Shown: positions 1-8,889 of the stretch, one piece after another | How positions within the stretch are numbered: the first letter of the stretch is position 1 | How the letters are laid out: every line of letters begins with the position of its first letter | Assembly (NCBI RefSeq): GCF_006228385.1 | Contig: NZ_CP039852.1 | Location: forward strand, 620,001-684,000 | DNA length: 64,000 nt | Direction: 5' to 3' | From: Salinimonas iocasae | GTDB lineage: Bacteria > Pseudomonadota > Gammaproteobacteria > Enterobacterales > Alteromonadaceae | Translations under genes and position numbers: made by a program | Notes under the pieces: generated by a model | Told to the model about the DNA's origin: nothing | The model's input: only the letters and a program-made list of their open reading frames with translations | The model's database searches: none

Positions 1-87
1 CCTTAAGCATGATTAACTAAGCAGAAATAAACTCACAGCCCATCCGCACAGTATGAACATTACAACTTCAGTTAGGAGAAAGTGTTT

Positions 88-774
88 ATGTCCAAACGAA
101 TACTCATGGTAATGACATCTCACGATATGATGGGCGACTCTGGTAAGAAAACCGGCATTTGGCTGGAAGAGTTTGCGTCACCCTATTACGCCTTTGTCGA
201 TGCAGGTTATACCATAACGCTGGCATCACCAATGGGAGGCGAGGTGCCTATCGACCCAATGAGTCTGGAAAAAGACGCATTGACGGACGATACAGAGCGT
301 TTCTCAGAAGACCAGAATGCGGGCTCCGCATTAGCGTCTACTATCCCGTTAAAGGATGTAAAAGCAGACGAATTCGATGGTGTATTTTATCCTGGCGGTC
401 ATGGCCCGCTATGGGATCTGTCAGATAATGCAGATTCGAAAGCATTGATTGAGGCAACACTGCAGACCGGTAAACCGGTAGCAGCAGTCTGTCATGCGCC
501 AATCGTCCTTAAGGATGTAAAAGACACTAATGGTGACTTTTACATCAAGGGCCGTCCCGTTACGGGCTTCTCAAATACAGAAGAAGACGCTGTGGGACTG
601 ACAGAGGTCGTGCCCTACCTGGTTGAAGACGAGCTGGTAAAAAATGGTGGGGAGTTTTCTAAAAAAGGTGACTTTGAACCGTATGTGGTGGAGTCTGGTC
701 ACTTGATTACCGGTCAGAACCCGCCTTCATCGCGCCCCGCTGCAGAGGCAATGATTAAAAAACTGGGACAGTAA
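88..774 (+). CDS. DJ-1/PfpI family protein (type 1 glutamine amidotransferase-like)
   Basis: This is a 228-residue cytosolic protein of the DJ-1/PfpI superfamily. The nucleophile elbow is visible as AVCHAP at about residue 136, with the conserved Cys followed by His. The motif YPGGHGP lies upstream and an acidic residue is available near the N-terminus. Length and motifs fit the HchA/YhbO-like group, whose members act as glyoxalases, deglycases or chaperones; which activity applies here cannot be read from sequence. The ATG at 88 is chosen over the in-frame GTG at 82 because AGGAGAA (74-80) sits seven bases before it. The gene stands alone and ends at a bidirectional hairpin shared with argR. 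Confidence 0.88.
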   Translation: MSKRILMVMTSHDMMGDSGKKTGIWLEEFASPYYAFVDAGYTITLASPMGGEVPIDPMSLEKDALTDDTERFSEDQNAGSALASTIPLKDVKADEFDGVFYPGGHGPLWDLSDNADSKALIEATLQTGKPVAAVCHAPIVLKDVKDTNGDFYIKGRPVTGFSNTEEDAVGLTEVVPYLVEDELVKNGGEFSKKGDFEPYVVESGHLITGQNPPSSRPAAEAMIKKLGQ

Positions 775-780
775 TGAAAG

Positions 781-804
781 AAAAGGCCACGTAAGTGGCC
801 TTTT
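781..804. terminator. Bidirectional terminator between the PfpI gene and argR
   Basis: A perfect 10-bp stem (AAAAGGCCAC / GTGGCCTTTT) encloses a GTAA loop. The A/T flanks supply a T-run on either strand. It lies between convergent genes and overlaps the argR stop codon. Confidence 0.85.
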
Positions 805-1267
805 ACACGTTATCGAATAAGTCTTCTACACGCTGACGTAGCGCTTCAATTTTGCTTACGTCCGCAGGCGCAATAAAGATAGTATCGTCGCCGGCAATTG
901 TTCCTAAAACGCCGTCTTTTGCACTTAGTGAGTCGAGCAACCGGGCGATAAGCTGTGCAGCACCCGGGCTGGTTCTTATGATAACCATGACATTGTTGTG
1001 TACAATATCCAAAACGAGTTGTTTAAGCGGGCTTTTCGCCGTTGGCATGCCTAGCTCAGGCGGCAGGCAGTACACCATGTCTCCGCGAGCATTACGGGTG
1101 CGGACTGCGCCAAATTTGCTCAGCATTCTTGATATTTTTGATTGGCTGATATTGTCAAAACCCTGCGCTTTGAGCGCTTCGACAATTTCGCCTTGTGAGC
1201 CATAGCTCTCAGCTTTGAGAATTTCTTTAAACGCTTTGATGAGTTGTTCTTGTTTTTGATTTGCCAT
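803..1267 (-). CDS. argR: Arginine repressor ArgR
   Basis: This 154-residue hexameric repressor and activator of arginine metabolism uses L-arginine as co-repressor. The N-terminal winged-helix region (residues about 1-70, with [13 protein letters not shown] as the recognition segment) is followed by the C-terminal oligomerisation and arginine-binding domain, where the [10 protein letters not shown] motif is clear. The start MANQKQ at 1267 gives almost the E. coli length (156); an upstream in-frame ATG at 1300 would add 11 unlikely residues. Divergent pairing with mdh is the classic gammaproteobacterial arrangement. A candidate ARG box in the intergenic region suggests autoregulation. Confidence 0.97.
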   Translation of the reverse strand: MANQKQEQLIKAFKEILKAESYGSQGEIVEALKAQGFDNISQSKISRMLSKFGAVRTRNARGDMVYCLPPELGMPTAKSPLKQLVLDIVHNNVMVIIRTSPGAAQLIARLLDSLSAKDGVLGTIAGDDTIFIAPADVSKIEALRQRVEDLFDNV

Positions 1268-1343
1268 AGCGCCTGCTGTTATTTGGTAGAAGAGTAACAA
1301 AGAGTTATTATTGTGCCGTAGAGCTGGACTTTAGGCAATTTAA

Positions 1344-1359
1344 TTGCATAATCATGCAA
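1344..1359. promoter_or_regulatory. argR: Candidate ARG box (ArgR operator)
   Basis: TTGCATAATCATGCAA is a perfect inverted repeat (TTGCAT, 4-base spacer, ATGCAA) in the argR-mdh intergenic region. A second half-site, ATTGCATA, follows at 1363-1370. Spacing and symmetry resemble the ArgR consensus TGAAT-N4-ATTCA, with GC replacing GA at the inner positions. Assignment is inferred from position and symmetry. Confidence 0.5.
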
Positions 1360-1487
1360 CCAATTGCATACGACATAGACAATTTTGTAGCCAGATGGCC
1401 TAAGACCATCCGGTAATTGTCTTTCTAACTGCGTTGCTATAGGCTTCGCTGTCGTTGATTAACATATATTTCCATAGGAGAAATCAA

Positions 1488-2426
1488 ATGAAAGTAGCCG
1501 TGTTAGGTGCTGCCGGTGGTATTGGTCAGGCGCTGTCGCTGTTGTTGAAAACGCAACTTCCGGCCGGTTCTGATCTCGCACTGTACGATGTTGCTCCGGT
1601 TGTTCCTGGTGTAGCCGTAGACTTAAGCCACATTCCGACTGCTGTTAACGTTACCGGTCATGGTAAAGACGAGTTGGGCGATGCGCTGACAGGCTGTGAT
1701 GTAGTGTTGATTCCTGCTGGTGTACCGCGTAAGCCTGGTATGGACCGCTCTGATTTGTTCAATATGAATGCGGGCATAGTAAAGACTCTGGTTGAAGGTG
1801 TTGCTGACCATTGCCCTAATGCCTGTGTTGGTGTTATCACTAACCCGGTTAATACAACGGTGGCTATTGCTGCTGAAACGCTGAAAGAAAAGGGCGTTTA
1901 CGACAAGAACAAGCTGTTCGGTGTTACAACACTTGATGTTATCCGCGCTGAAACCTTTGTGGCTGAGTTGAAAGACCTGGATCCGGCGAACGTTCACGTT
2001 CCGGTTATTGGTGGTCACTCAGGTACAACTATCCTGCCGCTTCTTTCTCAGGTTGAAGGTGTAAGCTTCACTGATGATGAAGTAGCGAGCCTGACTAAGC
2101 GTATCCAGAACGCTGGTACAGAGGTTGTTGAAGCGAAAGCAGGCGGCGGCTCTGCAACGCTGTCAATGGGCCAGGCTGCAGCACGCTTCTGCCTGTCGCT
2201 GGTTGCAGCGATGCAAGGTGAGAACGTTGTTGAGTACACCTATGTTCAAACTGATGACAGCGATGACGCAGCGTTTTTTGCACATCCTGTACGGTTAGGT
2301 GCTAACGGCGTTCAGGAAATCCTGCCATATGGTGAACTGAGTGATTTCGAGCAAAAAGCAAAAGATGACATGCTTGAAGGTTTACGAGGCGACATCAAAA
2401 CAGGTGTTGATTTCGTAAACGGCTAA
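1488..2426 (+). CDS. mdh: Malate dehydrogenase
   Basis: This is NAD-dependent malate dehydrogenase of the TCA cycle, interconverting malate and oxaloacetate in the cytosol. The protein has 312 residues, the same length as the E. coli enzyme. The Rossmann motif GAAGGIG lies at residues 7-13, the substrate-binding loop [12 protein letters not shown] at about 78-89, and the catalytic histidine in PVIGGHSG near 177. The ATG at 1488 is preceded by AGGAG (1476-1480); an in-frame ATG at 1455 lacks this and would add a non-family extension. It is transcribed away from argR and closes with a strong hairpin. Confidence 0.98.
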   Translation: MKVAVLGAAGGIGQALSLLLKTQLPAGSDLALYDVAPVVPGVAVDLSHIPTAVNVTGHGKDELGDALTGCDVVLIPAGVPRKPGMDRSDLFNMNAGIVKTLVEGVADHCPNACVGVITNPVNTTVAIAAETLKEKGVYDKNKLFGVTTLDVIRAETFVAELKDLDPANVHVPVIGGHSGTTILPLLSQVEGVSFTDDEVASLTKRIQNAGTEVVEAKAGGGSATLSMGQAAARFCLSLVAAMQGENVVEYTYVQTDDSDDAAFFAHPVRLGANGVQEILPYGELSDFEQKAKDDMLEGLRGDIKTGVDFVNG

Positions 2427-2442
2427 GACGTTTTGACAAAGA

Positions 2443-2470
2443 AAAACCGGGCTGTCTGCCCGGTTTTTTT
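2443..2470. terminator. Bidirectional terminator between mdh and the alcohol dehydrogenase gene
   Basis: A 10-bp stem (AAAACCGGGC / GCCCGGTTTT) with a five-base loop is followed by more T residues. A-rich sequence on the other side makes it work for both convergent genes. Confidence 0.88.
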
Positions 2471-2482
2471 ATGTCTGGAATT

Positions 2483-3490
2483 CTACTTATTATGTTTAAG
2501 TACGATCCGATAATGCGCTTTACCTTCTCTCAACCGGGCGATAGCATCATTGATGTCATCAAACGCAAAGGTTTCAGTTACCGGTTCAATATTATGAAGG
2601 GCTGCAAAGTCCAGCATCTTCTTAATTGTAGCGGGGCTGCCAACCGGTGAGCCGGAAACAGAACGCTGTCCCATTATCAGCCCGAACACACCAATATCTA
2701 ATGGTTCAAGGGTCGCACCCACAAAATGCAGGCGGCCTTTCGGTGCAAGTGTGGCGATGTACTTATCCCATTCCAGTTTAACGTTCACTGTCGAAATAAT
2801 GAGATCAAAACGCCCCTGAGCATCTTCCAGTGCCTCATCGCTTTTGCTATCCAGAACATGATGAGCACCCAGTTCTTTGGCTTCTTTTTGTTTCTCTTCA
2901 CTGGAGGTGAACGCCGTGACTTCGCAGCCCCAGGCATTGAGAAACTGCAAAGCAATATGCCCTAAACCGCCAATACCAATGACACCAACCTTTGAAGTCG
3001 GCTGAATATCAAACTGTGTCAGAGGGTTAAATACGGTAATGCCTCCACAGAAAAGCGGGCCGGCAACATCAGGGTTTATCTTTTCCGGAAGAGGAATAAC
3101 CGCAGTGGACTGGGCGCGAACCCGGTCAGCGAAGCCACCATGGCGGCCAGCTATTGTCATTTGTGCCGAGCCACACAAGTTGTGGTCACCTTCAAGACAG
3201 GTATTACAGCTGTCACAATAGCTTGAGTGCCAGCCTAAACCGACACGCTGGCCTTTTTCCAGTGTCGAAACCTGACTACCTATCTTCGATACACGGCCAA
3301 TGACTTCGTGACCGGGAACAAACGGATATTCAGTCATGCCCCATTCGTTATCGAGCATACTAAGATCGCTGTGACACAATCCACAGGACTCGACCTCAAT
3401 TTCCACTTCATCCTGGCCAAGTTCGCCGGGATCATATTCAAACGACTCAAGCTTACCGCCCGGCTTTTTGGCTGCGTAGGCATTAATCAT
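2483..3490 (-). CDS. Zinc-dependent alcohol dehydrogenase (CAD/YahK-like)
   Basis: This 335-residue medium-chain dehydrogenase/reductase resembles the NADP-dependent aldehyde reductases of the cinnamyl-alcohol/YahK group. Catalytic zinc ligands are visible in CGLCHSD (about residue 37) and GHEVIG (about 62). The structural zinc site has its four cysteines in CDSCNTCLEGDHNLC (about 92-106). The nucleotide-binding motif GIGGLGHIA sits near 172. AGGAGAG stands a few bases before the ATG. It is a single-gene unit, convergent with mdh. The natural substrate cannot be inferred; broad aldehyde detoxification is the usual role. Confidence 0.9.
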   Translation of the reverse strand: MINAYAAKKPGGKLESFEYDPGELGQDEVEIEVESCGLCHSDLSMLDNEWGMTEYPFVPGHEVIGRVSKIGSQVSTLEKGQRVGLGWHSSYCDSCNTCLEGDHNLCGSAQMTIAGRHGGFADRVRAQSTAVIPLPEKINPDVAGPLFCGGITVFNPLTQFDIQPTSKVGVIGIGGLGHIALQFLNAWGCEVTAFTSSEEKQKEAKELGAHHVLDSKSDEALEDAQGRFDLIISTVNVKLEWDKYIATLAPKGRLHFVGATLEPLDIGVFGLIMGQRSVSGSPVGSPATIKKMLDFAALHNIEPVTETFAFDDINDAIARLREGKAHYRIVLKHNK

Positions 3491-3581
3491 TGGTTCTCTC
3501 CTTTTGCTAGGGTATGGGTGTTTACATCATTAGCAGGCTGATTAGTTCACCCTTACCTTGAAGAGATAAGAAACCGCTCAC

Positions 3582-3608
3582 AAAAAAGCCGGCGTTGATG
3601 CCGGCTTT
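3582..3608 (-). terminator. Terminator of ppc
   Basis: A perfect 9-bp stem (AAAGCCGGC / GCCGGCTTT) with a six-base loop ends in a T-run when read on the minus strand, just downstream of the ppc stop. Confidence 0.85.
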
Positions 3609-3630
3609 CAATTACGCGGTTGTGATGGTG

Positions 3631-6252
3631 TTATCCTGTATTGCGCATACCGATAGCAATACCTGCAATGGTTACCATCATTGCCTGTTCTAATGCAGTA
3701 TTATGTGCATCATCTCCGGCTTTACGGATACGGTCCAGCAGCTCAATCTGCAGATAATGCAGAGGCTGAAGGTACGCTGCGCGGATGTTCATTGACTCTT
3801 TACCTTCCGGATCCCGATGCATAATGTCAGGTTGTCCGGTCAGATTAAGCAGCGAGTCAATGCTTTGTGTCAGCTCATCGCGCAATGCCTCACCAAAATG
3901 CGCCAGTTCCTTAGGTACAAGACGCTCGTCATACGCTTCACTGATGCGTGGGTCCGCTTTATGGAACACCATGTCGAGCATAGACAGGCGTGAGCGATAA
4001 AACGGCCATTCACTGAACATCTCAGCAACAACACTTTCATCAGACTCAGCTTTAACCTCATCAATAGCGCGCATCACTCCAAGCCATGAAGGCAGGACAA
4101 GGCGCGTTTGCGCCCAGGCAAAAATCCACGGTATTGCGCGCAGACTTTCTATGCCGCCCTGAGGCTTACGCTTAGAGGGACGGCTGCCTAAAGGTAGTTT
4201 GCCAAGTTCCTGTTCCGGCGTTGCAACGCGGAAGTAAGGAACAAAATCTTCATCCTGTCTTACCGTTGCACGGTAATTATCGCGACCTTTAGCCGCCATC
4301 TTGGTGATGAGCTCACGCCATTCTGGCTTCGGCTCCGGTGGCGGGAACAGCATCGCTTCAATTATCGCACTGGCATAAATACCCAGGCTTCGCTTAGCAA
4401 GGCGCGGCATGCCGAACTTATAGCGAATAGTTTCGCCCTGCTCAGTAACACGGAACCCGCCTTCCAGTGAGCCCGGTGGCTGAGAATGGATAGCGGCATG
4501 TGCCGGTAACCCACCACGACCGATAGTGCCGCCACGGCCATGGAACAAGGTTAGCTGAACATCGAATTCATCAGCCAGTTTTACCAGTGCTTCCTGGGAC
4601 TCATATTGCGCCCAGCCGGCAGCCAGTGCACCAGCATCTTTCGCTGAATCTGAGTAGCCAATCATGATGTACTGACGGCCTTTCACATAGCCACGATACC
4701 AGTCTATTGAAAGCAGTTTGCGCATCACATCCGGCGAGTTGTTCAAATCATCCAGTGTTTCGAACAATGGCGCTACCGGCATAGGCCAGTCTACACCTGA
4801 CTCCTGCAATAAGAGCTGCACGGCCATGACATCAGAAGGCTCGCTGGCCATTGAAATAATATAGATACCAAAACCATTTTTACTGTGTTTTGCGATGACT
4901 TTGCAGGTATCGAGTACTTCCTTAACATCATCAGACGCATTCCAGTGCGCAGGGAACAACGGGCGTTTCGACGACAGTTCACGTAATAAAAACGCCTGCT
5001 TATCATCTTCGCTCCATTGTGCGTAATCGCCCAGGCCTAGGTAGCGGGTAATTTCGCTCAGCACATCAGCGTGGCGCTCTGAATCCTGACGGACATCCAG
5101 ACGCAACAGGTGAACACCGAAACAGCGAATACGGCGGATCGTATCAAGCAATAAGCCATCAGCGGTAACTTTCATGCCGCACTTGCACAAAGAGTCGTAG
5201 CACAGCAGAAGCGGGTCGAGTAATTCGCTGTTATCCTGGACCCAGTTACTCTGATCGACATTTTTACCAGCCAGAAAATCGCTGATTCCGTCACGGGTAG
5301 CGGTTAGGCGGCTTACCAGTGGACGTAGCAGCGCACGATAAGGTTCATTGGCATCGCCAACGACTTCGCGCATCTCGTCGCTACAGTCGAACATTGACAG
5401 TTCAACCTGCAACCGGTCAAAGTCCTGAGCAAACAGCTTAGCGGCGCGCTTACGTGCAAGGTAAAGTACCTGCTCGGTCAGTTTGGCAGTGACAAAGGGG
5501 TTACCATCACGGTCACCACCCATCCAGGAACCAAATTTAACCGGCGCAGAGTCCAGCGGCAGGTGCACGTCATAATCTTTCTGTAAGCGCTCATCCAGCT
5601 CACGCAGAAATTCAGGTACTGCTTCCCACAACGAATTCTCAATGACAGAAAATCCCCAGCGCGCTTCATCAACCGGTGTCGGGCGCTCTGAACGAATTTC
5701 CTCAGTATGCCAGGCCTGGCTAATCAGGTCGGCAATGCGTGTCTCTACGCGCTGGCGGTCATGATCATTGAGGTTTTCCTGGTGAATGGTCTGCAGACAA
5801 CTGGCTAATTCTTTATGCTTATGAATCAGCGTGCGCCGGGTAACCTCGGTAGGGTGGGCCGTAAGTACCAAATCGATATTCAGTTTACTGACCGCTTTAT
5901 GAACGTTCTCGGCGGTTAACTGCGCTTTGTCCAGGTGCTCGAACAGTGCATCGATAGATGCATCCACGTTCATAGCACTGTTGAATTCCTGCTCGGCAAT
6001 GTTGCCCAGGTTCAGAAACTGAGCAAAAGCCCGGCCAACGGTGAGCAGGTCTTTATCTGAAAGCTCTTTGAAAGTTTCTTTCAGATTGTCGCTGCATGAT
6101 GTTTCACCCTGATAGGATGAGCGGCCGTCTTTACGTATCTGTTCAATACGGTCCAGCCACTCCTGACCAAGCTCATTTTTAATGGTATCACCCAGGACTG
6201 TTCCCAGGTATCTCACTGTATCTTTAAGTTCTGAATCATAGTGTGATTGCAT
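3631..6252 (-). CDS. ppc: Phosphoenolpyruvate carboxylase
   Basis: This 873-residue enzyme carboxylates PEP with bicarbonate to oxaloacetate, replenishing the TCA cycle. Both signature motifs are intact: the catalytic-His segment VLTAHPTEVTRRT (about residue 130-142) and the glycine-rich loop FHGRGGTIGRGG (about 570-582). The C-terminus ends MRNTG, matching the family's invariant RNTG tail involved in the active site and inhibitor binding. Length is close to E. coli (883). A strong SD (GGAGG) precedes the ATG. It is monocistronic, divergent from fklB, and its oxaloacetate product links it to nearby mdh. Confidence 0.98.
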   Translation of the reverse strand: MQSHYDSELKDTVRYLGTVLGDTIKNELGQEWLDRIEQIRKDGRSSYQGETSCSDNLKETFKELSDKDLLTVGRAFAQFLNLGNIAEQEFNSAMNVDASIDALFEHLDKAQLTAENVHKAVSKLNIDLVLTAHPTEVTRRTLIHKHKELASCLQTIHQENLNDHDRQRVETRIADLISQAWHTEEIRSERPTPVDEARWGFSVIENSLWEAVPEFLRELDERLQKDYDVHLPLDSAPVKFGSWMGGDRDGNPFVTAKLTEQVLYLARKRAAKLFAQDFDRLQVELSMFDCSDEMREVVGDANEPYRALLRPLVSRLTATRDGISDFLAGKNVDQSNWVQDNSELLDPLLLCYDSLCKCGMKVTADGLLLDTIRRIRCFGVHLLRLDVRQDSERHADVLSEITRYLGLGDYAQWSEDDKQAFLLRELSSKRPLFPAHWNASDDVKEVLDTCKVIAKHSKNGFGIYIISMASEPSDVMAVQLLLQESGVDWPMPVAPLFETLDDLNNSPDVMRKLLSIDWYRGYVKGRQYIMIGYSDSAKDAGALAAGWAQYESQEALVKLADEFDVQLTLFHGRGGTIGRGGLPAHAAIHSQPPGSLEGGFRVTEQGETIRYKFGMPRLAKRSLGIYASAIIEAMLFPPPEPKPEWRELITKMAAKGRDNYRATVRQDEDFVPYFRVATPEQELGKLPLGSRPSKRKPQGGIESLRAIPWIFAWAQTRLVLPSWLGVMRAIDEVKAESDESVVAEMFSEWPFYRSRLSMLDMVFHKADPRISEAYDERLVPKELAHFGEALRDELTQSIDSLLNLTGQPDIMHRDPEGKESMNIRAAYLQPLHYLQIELLDRIRKAGDDAHNTALEQAMMVTIAGIAIGMRNTG

Positions 6253-6409
6253 GGCATCCTCCTGCTTGCATGCCTGTCACCTTACTTCGTAGCGACACTC
6301 TTGTCTAACGTCTAAGGGTTATAAAGGGGAATTACGCAAAGCGATCATAAATTGAAAACAGCGCTCTGAGGCAAGTAGGCATACGGTATGGTACACTTGC
6401 GCAGTTAGC

Positions 6410-6450
6410 AATTTTTGCATTTGGGAAAATTTTCCGCATGAGCAAAAATT
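6410..6450. repeat. Nested palindrome in the ppc-fklB intergenic region
   Basis: An outer 9-bp inverted repeat (AATTTTTGC at 6410-6418, GCAAAAATT at 6442-6450) encloses a perfect 12-bp palindrome GGAAAATTTTCC (6424-6435). It lies about 35 bases before the fklB start, so it is either an operator or a structured mRNA leader. No known regulator site is recognised. Confidence 0.6.
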
Positions 6451-6484
6451 AGTCAGAAAATGTAATTTAATTTCAGGAGAGATT

Positions 6485-7105
6485 GTGTCCGATAAATATA
6501 CAACGGTAGAAACTCAGGCAAGTTACGGTGTTGGCTTTCAGATGGGTGAACAGCTTAAGTCTAATCCTTTCGACGGACTGGACATCGATGCAGTAGCTGA
6601 AGGTTTGCGTGATGCATTCTCCGGTGAAACAGCACAGGTTGATAACAATACCCTGCGTAATGCGTTTGGCGAAATTCACCAGCGTATGCAGGCAGCCAAA
6701 GCGGAACAGAGCAAGGCCCTGATTGAAGAAGGCGAGAAGTTTCTGGCAGACAACGCCCAGCGCGAAGAGATCACGGTAACTGATACCGGTCTGCAATATG
6801 AAGTAATTGAAACCGGTGAAGGCAGCACGCCTAACGCCGACAGCACAGTTCGAGTGCATTATCATGGCACATTACTGGACGGTAAAATGTTCGACAGCTC
6901 ATACGAGCGTGGCCAACCGGCAGAGTTCCCGGTAAACGGCGTAATCAAAGGCTGGACTGAAGCCCTTCAGATGATGAAAGAAGGCTCAAAATGGCGTTTG
7001 TATGTACCACACGAACTGGCATACGGTGAGCAGGGCGCTGGCGGCGCAATTGCCCCTTACAGCACACTGGTATTTGACGTAGAGTTGCTAGACGTACTCT
7101 CTTAA
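6485..7105 (+). CDS. fklB: FKBP-type peptidyl-prolyl cis-trans isomerase FklB
   Basis: This 206-residue proline isomerase matches E. coli FklB in length. The N-terminal dimerisation helices (about 1-100) precede a C-terminal FKBP domain carrying VRVHYHGTLLDGKMFDSSYERG in two adjoining segments and ending YSTLVFDVELLDV. No signal peptide is present, so it is cytosolic, unlike the periplasmic FkpA. The start is GTG at 6485 with CAGGAGAG just upstream. It probably assists protein folding and has no operon partner. Confidence 0.93.
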   Translation: MSDKYTTVETQASYGVGFQMGEQLKSNPFDGLDIDAVAEGLRDAFSGETAQVDNNTLRNAFGEIHQRMQAAKAEQSKALIEEGEKFLADNAQREEITVTDTGLQYEVIETGEGSTPNADSTVRVHYHGTLLDGKMFDSSYERGQPAEFPVNGVIKGWTEALQMMKEGSKWRLYVPHELAYGEQGAGGAIAPYSTLVFDVELLDVLS

Positions 7106-7112
7106 TGCCACT

Positions 7113-7154
7113 TTGCGACACATAAACATGCTGAATACGTTTTATGTGTCGCAA
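7113..7154. repeat. Perfect 14-bp inverted repeat downstream of fklB
   Basis: TTGCGACACATAAA (7113-7126) is repeated inverted at 7141-7154 around a 14-base loop, eight bases after the fklB stop. It can form a long hairpin but lacks a T-run, so it may stabilise the 3' end or act as a factor-dependent terminator rather than an intrinsic one. Confidence 0.7.
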
Positions 7155-7279
7155 TAATTCCTCTGTTATATTCCCGCCGTACATTTATAATTTTAGCTGT
7201 CGAATCAGCCAGGTGCTCCGAGTTGTTAAACAGCAGCACGTGTTTACAATACCCTCACATTGAGTAAAGGACGTAAATT

Positions 7280-8458
7280 ATGATCATCAAGCCAAAAGTC
7301 AGAGGCTTTATTTGTACCAATGCCCATCCGGTAGGTTGCGATGCAGCCGTGGCAGAGCAAATTGATTACGTGAAACAACAGGGCGACTACGGTCAGGGTC
7401 CTAAGAATGTGTTGGTTATTGGTTGCTCAACAGGTTATGGCCTGGCATCCAGAATTACAGCTGCATTTGGTTATGGCGCCAAAACACTGGGTGTTTGTTT
7501 CGAGAAAGCCCCTACTGAACGCAAAACCGCCACAGCGGGGTGGTATAACACCGCGGCATTTCATAAATATGCTGAAAAAGAAGAGCTGTTCGCACAGACC
7601 CTCAATGGCGATGCTTTTTCTCACGAAATGAAAAAAGACGTGATAGAGCGTATTAAAAGCGAGATGGGCAAAATTGATTTGGTCATCTATAGCCTTGCTT
7701 CGCCTCGTCGTACCGACCCCAATAGTGGAATTACCTATAAGTCTACCCTGAAGCCTGTCGGTGAAGCGTACACCACCAAAACGTATGACACTGATAAAGA
7801 CAAAGTGCATGATGTGACGCTGGAAGCTGCCACCGACGAAGAAATACTCAACACGATAAAAGTGATGGGTGGCGAAGACTGGGAAATGTGGATTGATGCA
7901 CTGGCAGATGCTGGTGTACTTGCCGAAGGCTGTAAGACTACGGCTTATACCTATATCGGCAAGGAACTGACCTGGCCCATATATGGTCAGGCGACGATCG
8001 GTAAAGCCAAAGAGGATCTGGATCGCGCAGCGTCTTCAATCAATGGCAAGCACTCTGACTTACTGTTAGATGCGCATGTATCCTCACTCAAAGCACTGGT
8101 TACTCAGGCCAGCTCGGCGATTCCGGTTATGCCTTTGTATATCTCGCTGATGTATCAGGTGATGAAAGACGAAGGCACGCATGAAGGCTGCATCGAACAG
8201 ATAAACGGCTTATTTACACAATGCTTGTATGGCAATCAGCCGACGCTGGATGAAGCGAATCGTTTTCGCATGGATAGCAAAGAGACCAACGAGCAGACTC
8301 AGGCTAAGATAAAAGCGCTGTGGGATGATGTTACGCAGGAAAACTTCCACGATATCAGTGATTATGAGGGCTATCATCATGAGTTCCTTCGCCTGTTCGG
8401 ATTCGATATGAAGCAGGTCGATTATGAACAGGATGTCGATCCTCAGCTAAGCTGGTAA
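7280..8458 (+). CDS. fabV: Enoyl-ACP/enoyl-CoA reductase FabV
   Basis: This 392-residue NADH-dependent trans-2-enoyl reductase carries out the final reduction in each cycle of fatty-acid synthesis. FabV is the longer SDR-type isozyme found in Vibrio, Pseudomonas and Alteromonas. The N-terminal MIIKPKVRGFICTNAHP is characteristic. The Rossmann motif GCSTGYGLASR is near residue 49, and the catalytic tyrosine/lysine segment ends in GQATIGKAK (about 238-246). AAAGGACG precedes the ATG at good distance. FabV enzymes are known for low triclosan sensitivity. Monocistronic, with its own terminator. Confidence 0.97.
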   Translation: MIIKPKVRGFICTNAHPVGCDAAVAEQIDYVKQQGDYGQGPKNVLVIGCSTGYGLASRITAAFGYGAKTLGVCFEKAPTERKTATAGWYNTAAFHKYAEKEELFAQTLNGDAFSHEMKKDVIERIKSEMGKIDLVIYSLASPRRTDPNSGITYKSTLKPVGEAYTTKTYDTDKDKVHDVTLEAATDEEILNTIKVMGGEDWEMWIDALADAGVLAEGCKTTAYTYIGKELTWPIYGQATIGKAKEDLDRAASSINGKHSDLLLDAHVSSLKALVTQASSAIPVMPLYISLMYQVMKDEGTHEGCIEQINGLFTQCLYGNQPTLDEANRFRMDSKETNEQTQAKIKALWDDVTQENFHDISDYEGYHHEFLRLFGFDMKQVDYEQDVDPQLSW

Positions 8459-8463
8459 TCATT

Positions 8464-8491
8464 AAAAAGCCGACATGTTGTCGGCTTTTTT
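8464..8491 (+). terminator. Terminator of fabV
   Basis: A 12-bp stem AAAAAGCCGACA / TGTCGGCTTTTT with a three-base loop ends in a T-run a few bases after the fabV stop. Confidence 0.9.
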
Positions 8492-8570
8492 GATGCTAAG
8501 CAGTTGTTGTATAATCGTTCGGCATAAAGTTTACAGGTATTTTGAACAAAATTTGTGGTTTATCCATTAT

Positions 8571-8889
8571 TTGCATAGCGAAACACCAATGGATAATGTT
8601 AAAATCCCGAAATTAGGTGGGGGTTATTCTACCCTTACTTCACGGCCAGGGTGTGGGAGTAAAGCGCGGATTTCGCTAAACCCGCTGTCTGACGCCGGCT
8701 CTACAATAAAAATATCTTTTTTAAATAGACGGTTATCAGCATTGCCAGCAGTGCTGGTATAGCTTGCAAAACGCAAGCCGAACGTGAGCGCGTTCATGTA
8801 ACGAAAAACAGAGCTTTTTTGCATGCTGACAGGCGCAGCATTGTGCGGTCATGCAAAAGAGTTCTTCTATTAGAGTAGTGCGATTACAT
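8571..8889 (+). promoter_or_regulatory. Structured leader region of the nqr operon
   Basis: The stretch between fabV and nqrA is about 430 bases without a convincing gene. A possible sigma-70 promoter is TTGCAT (8571-8576), 17 bases, TAATGT (8594-8599). Four stem-loops follow one another closely: CCAGCA/TGCTGG (8745-8757), GCTTGC/GCAAGC (8762-8778), GAACG/CGTTC (8780-8795), and TTTTGCATG/CATGCAAAA (8817-8858) enclosing an inner CGCA/TGCG pair. A T-run (8815-8820) lies between the third and fourth. nqrA has no strong SD, so leader structure could affect translation. Function is inferred only. Confidence 0.45.

Noticed and set aside
8475..8762. 95-residue plus-strand reading frame upstream of nqrA
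   Set aside because: It starts inside the fabV terminator, has no SD and a low-complexity product, and overlaps the structured leader. It is treated as non-coding.
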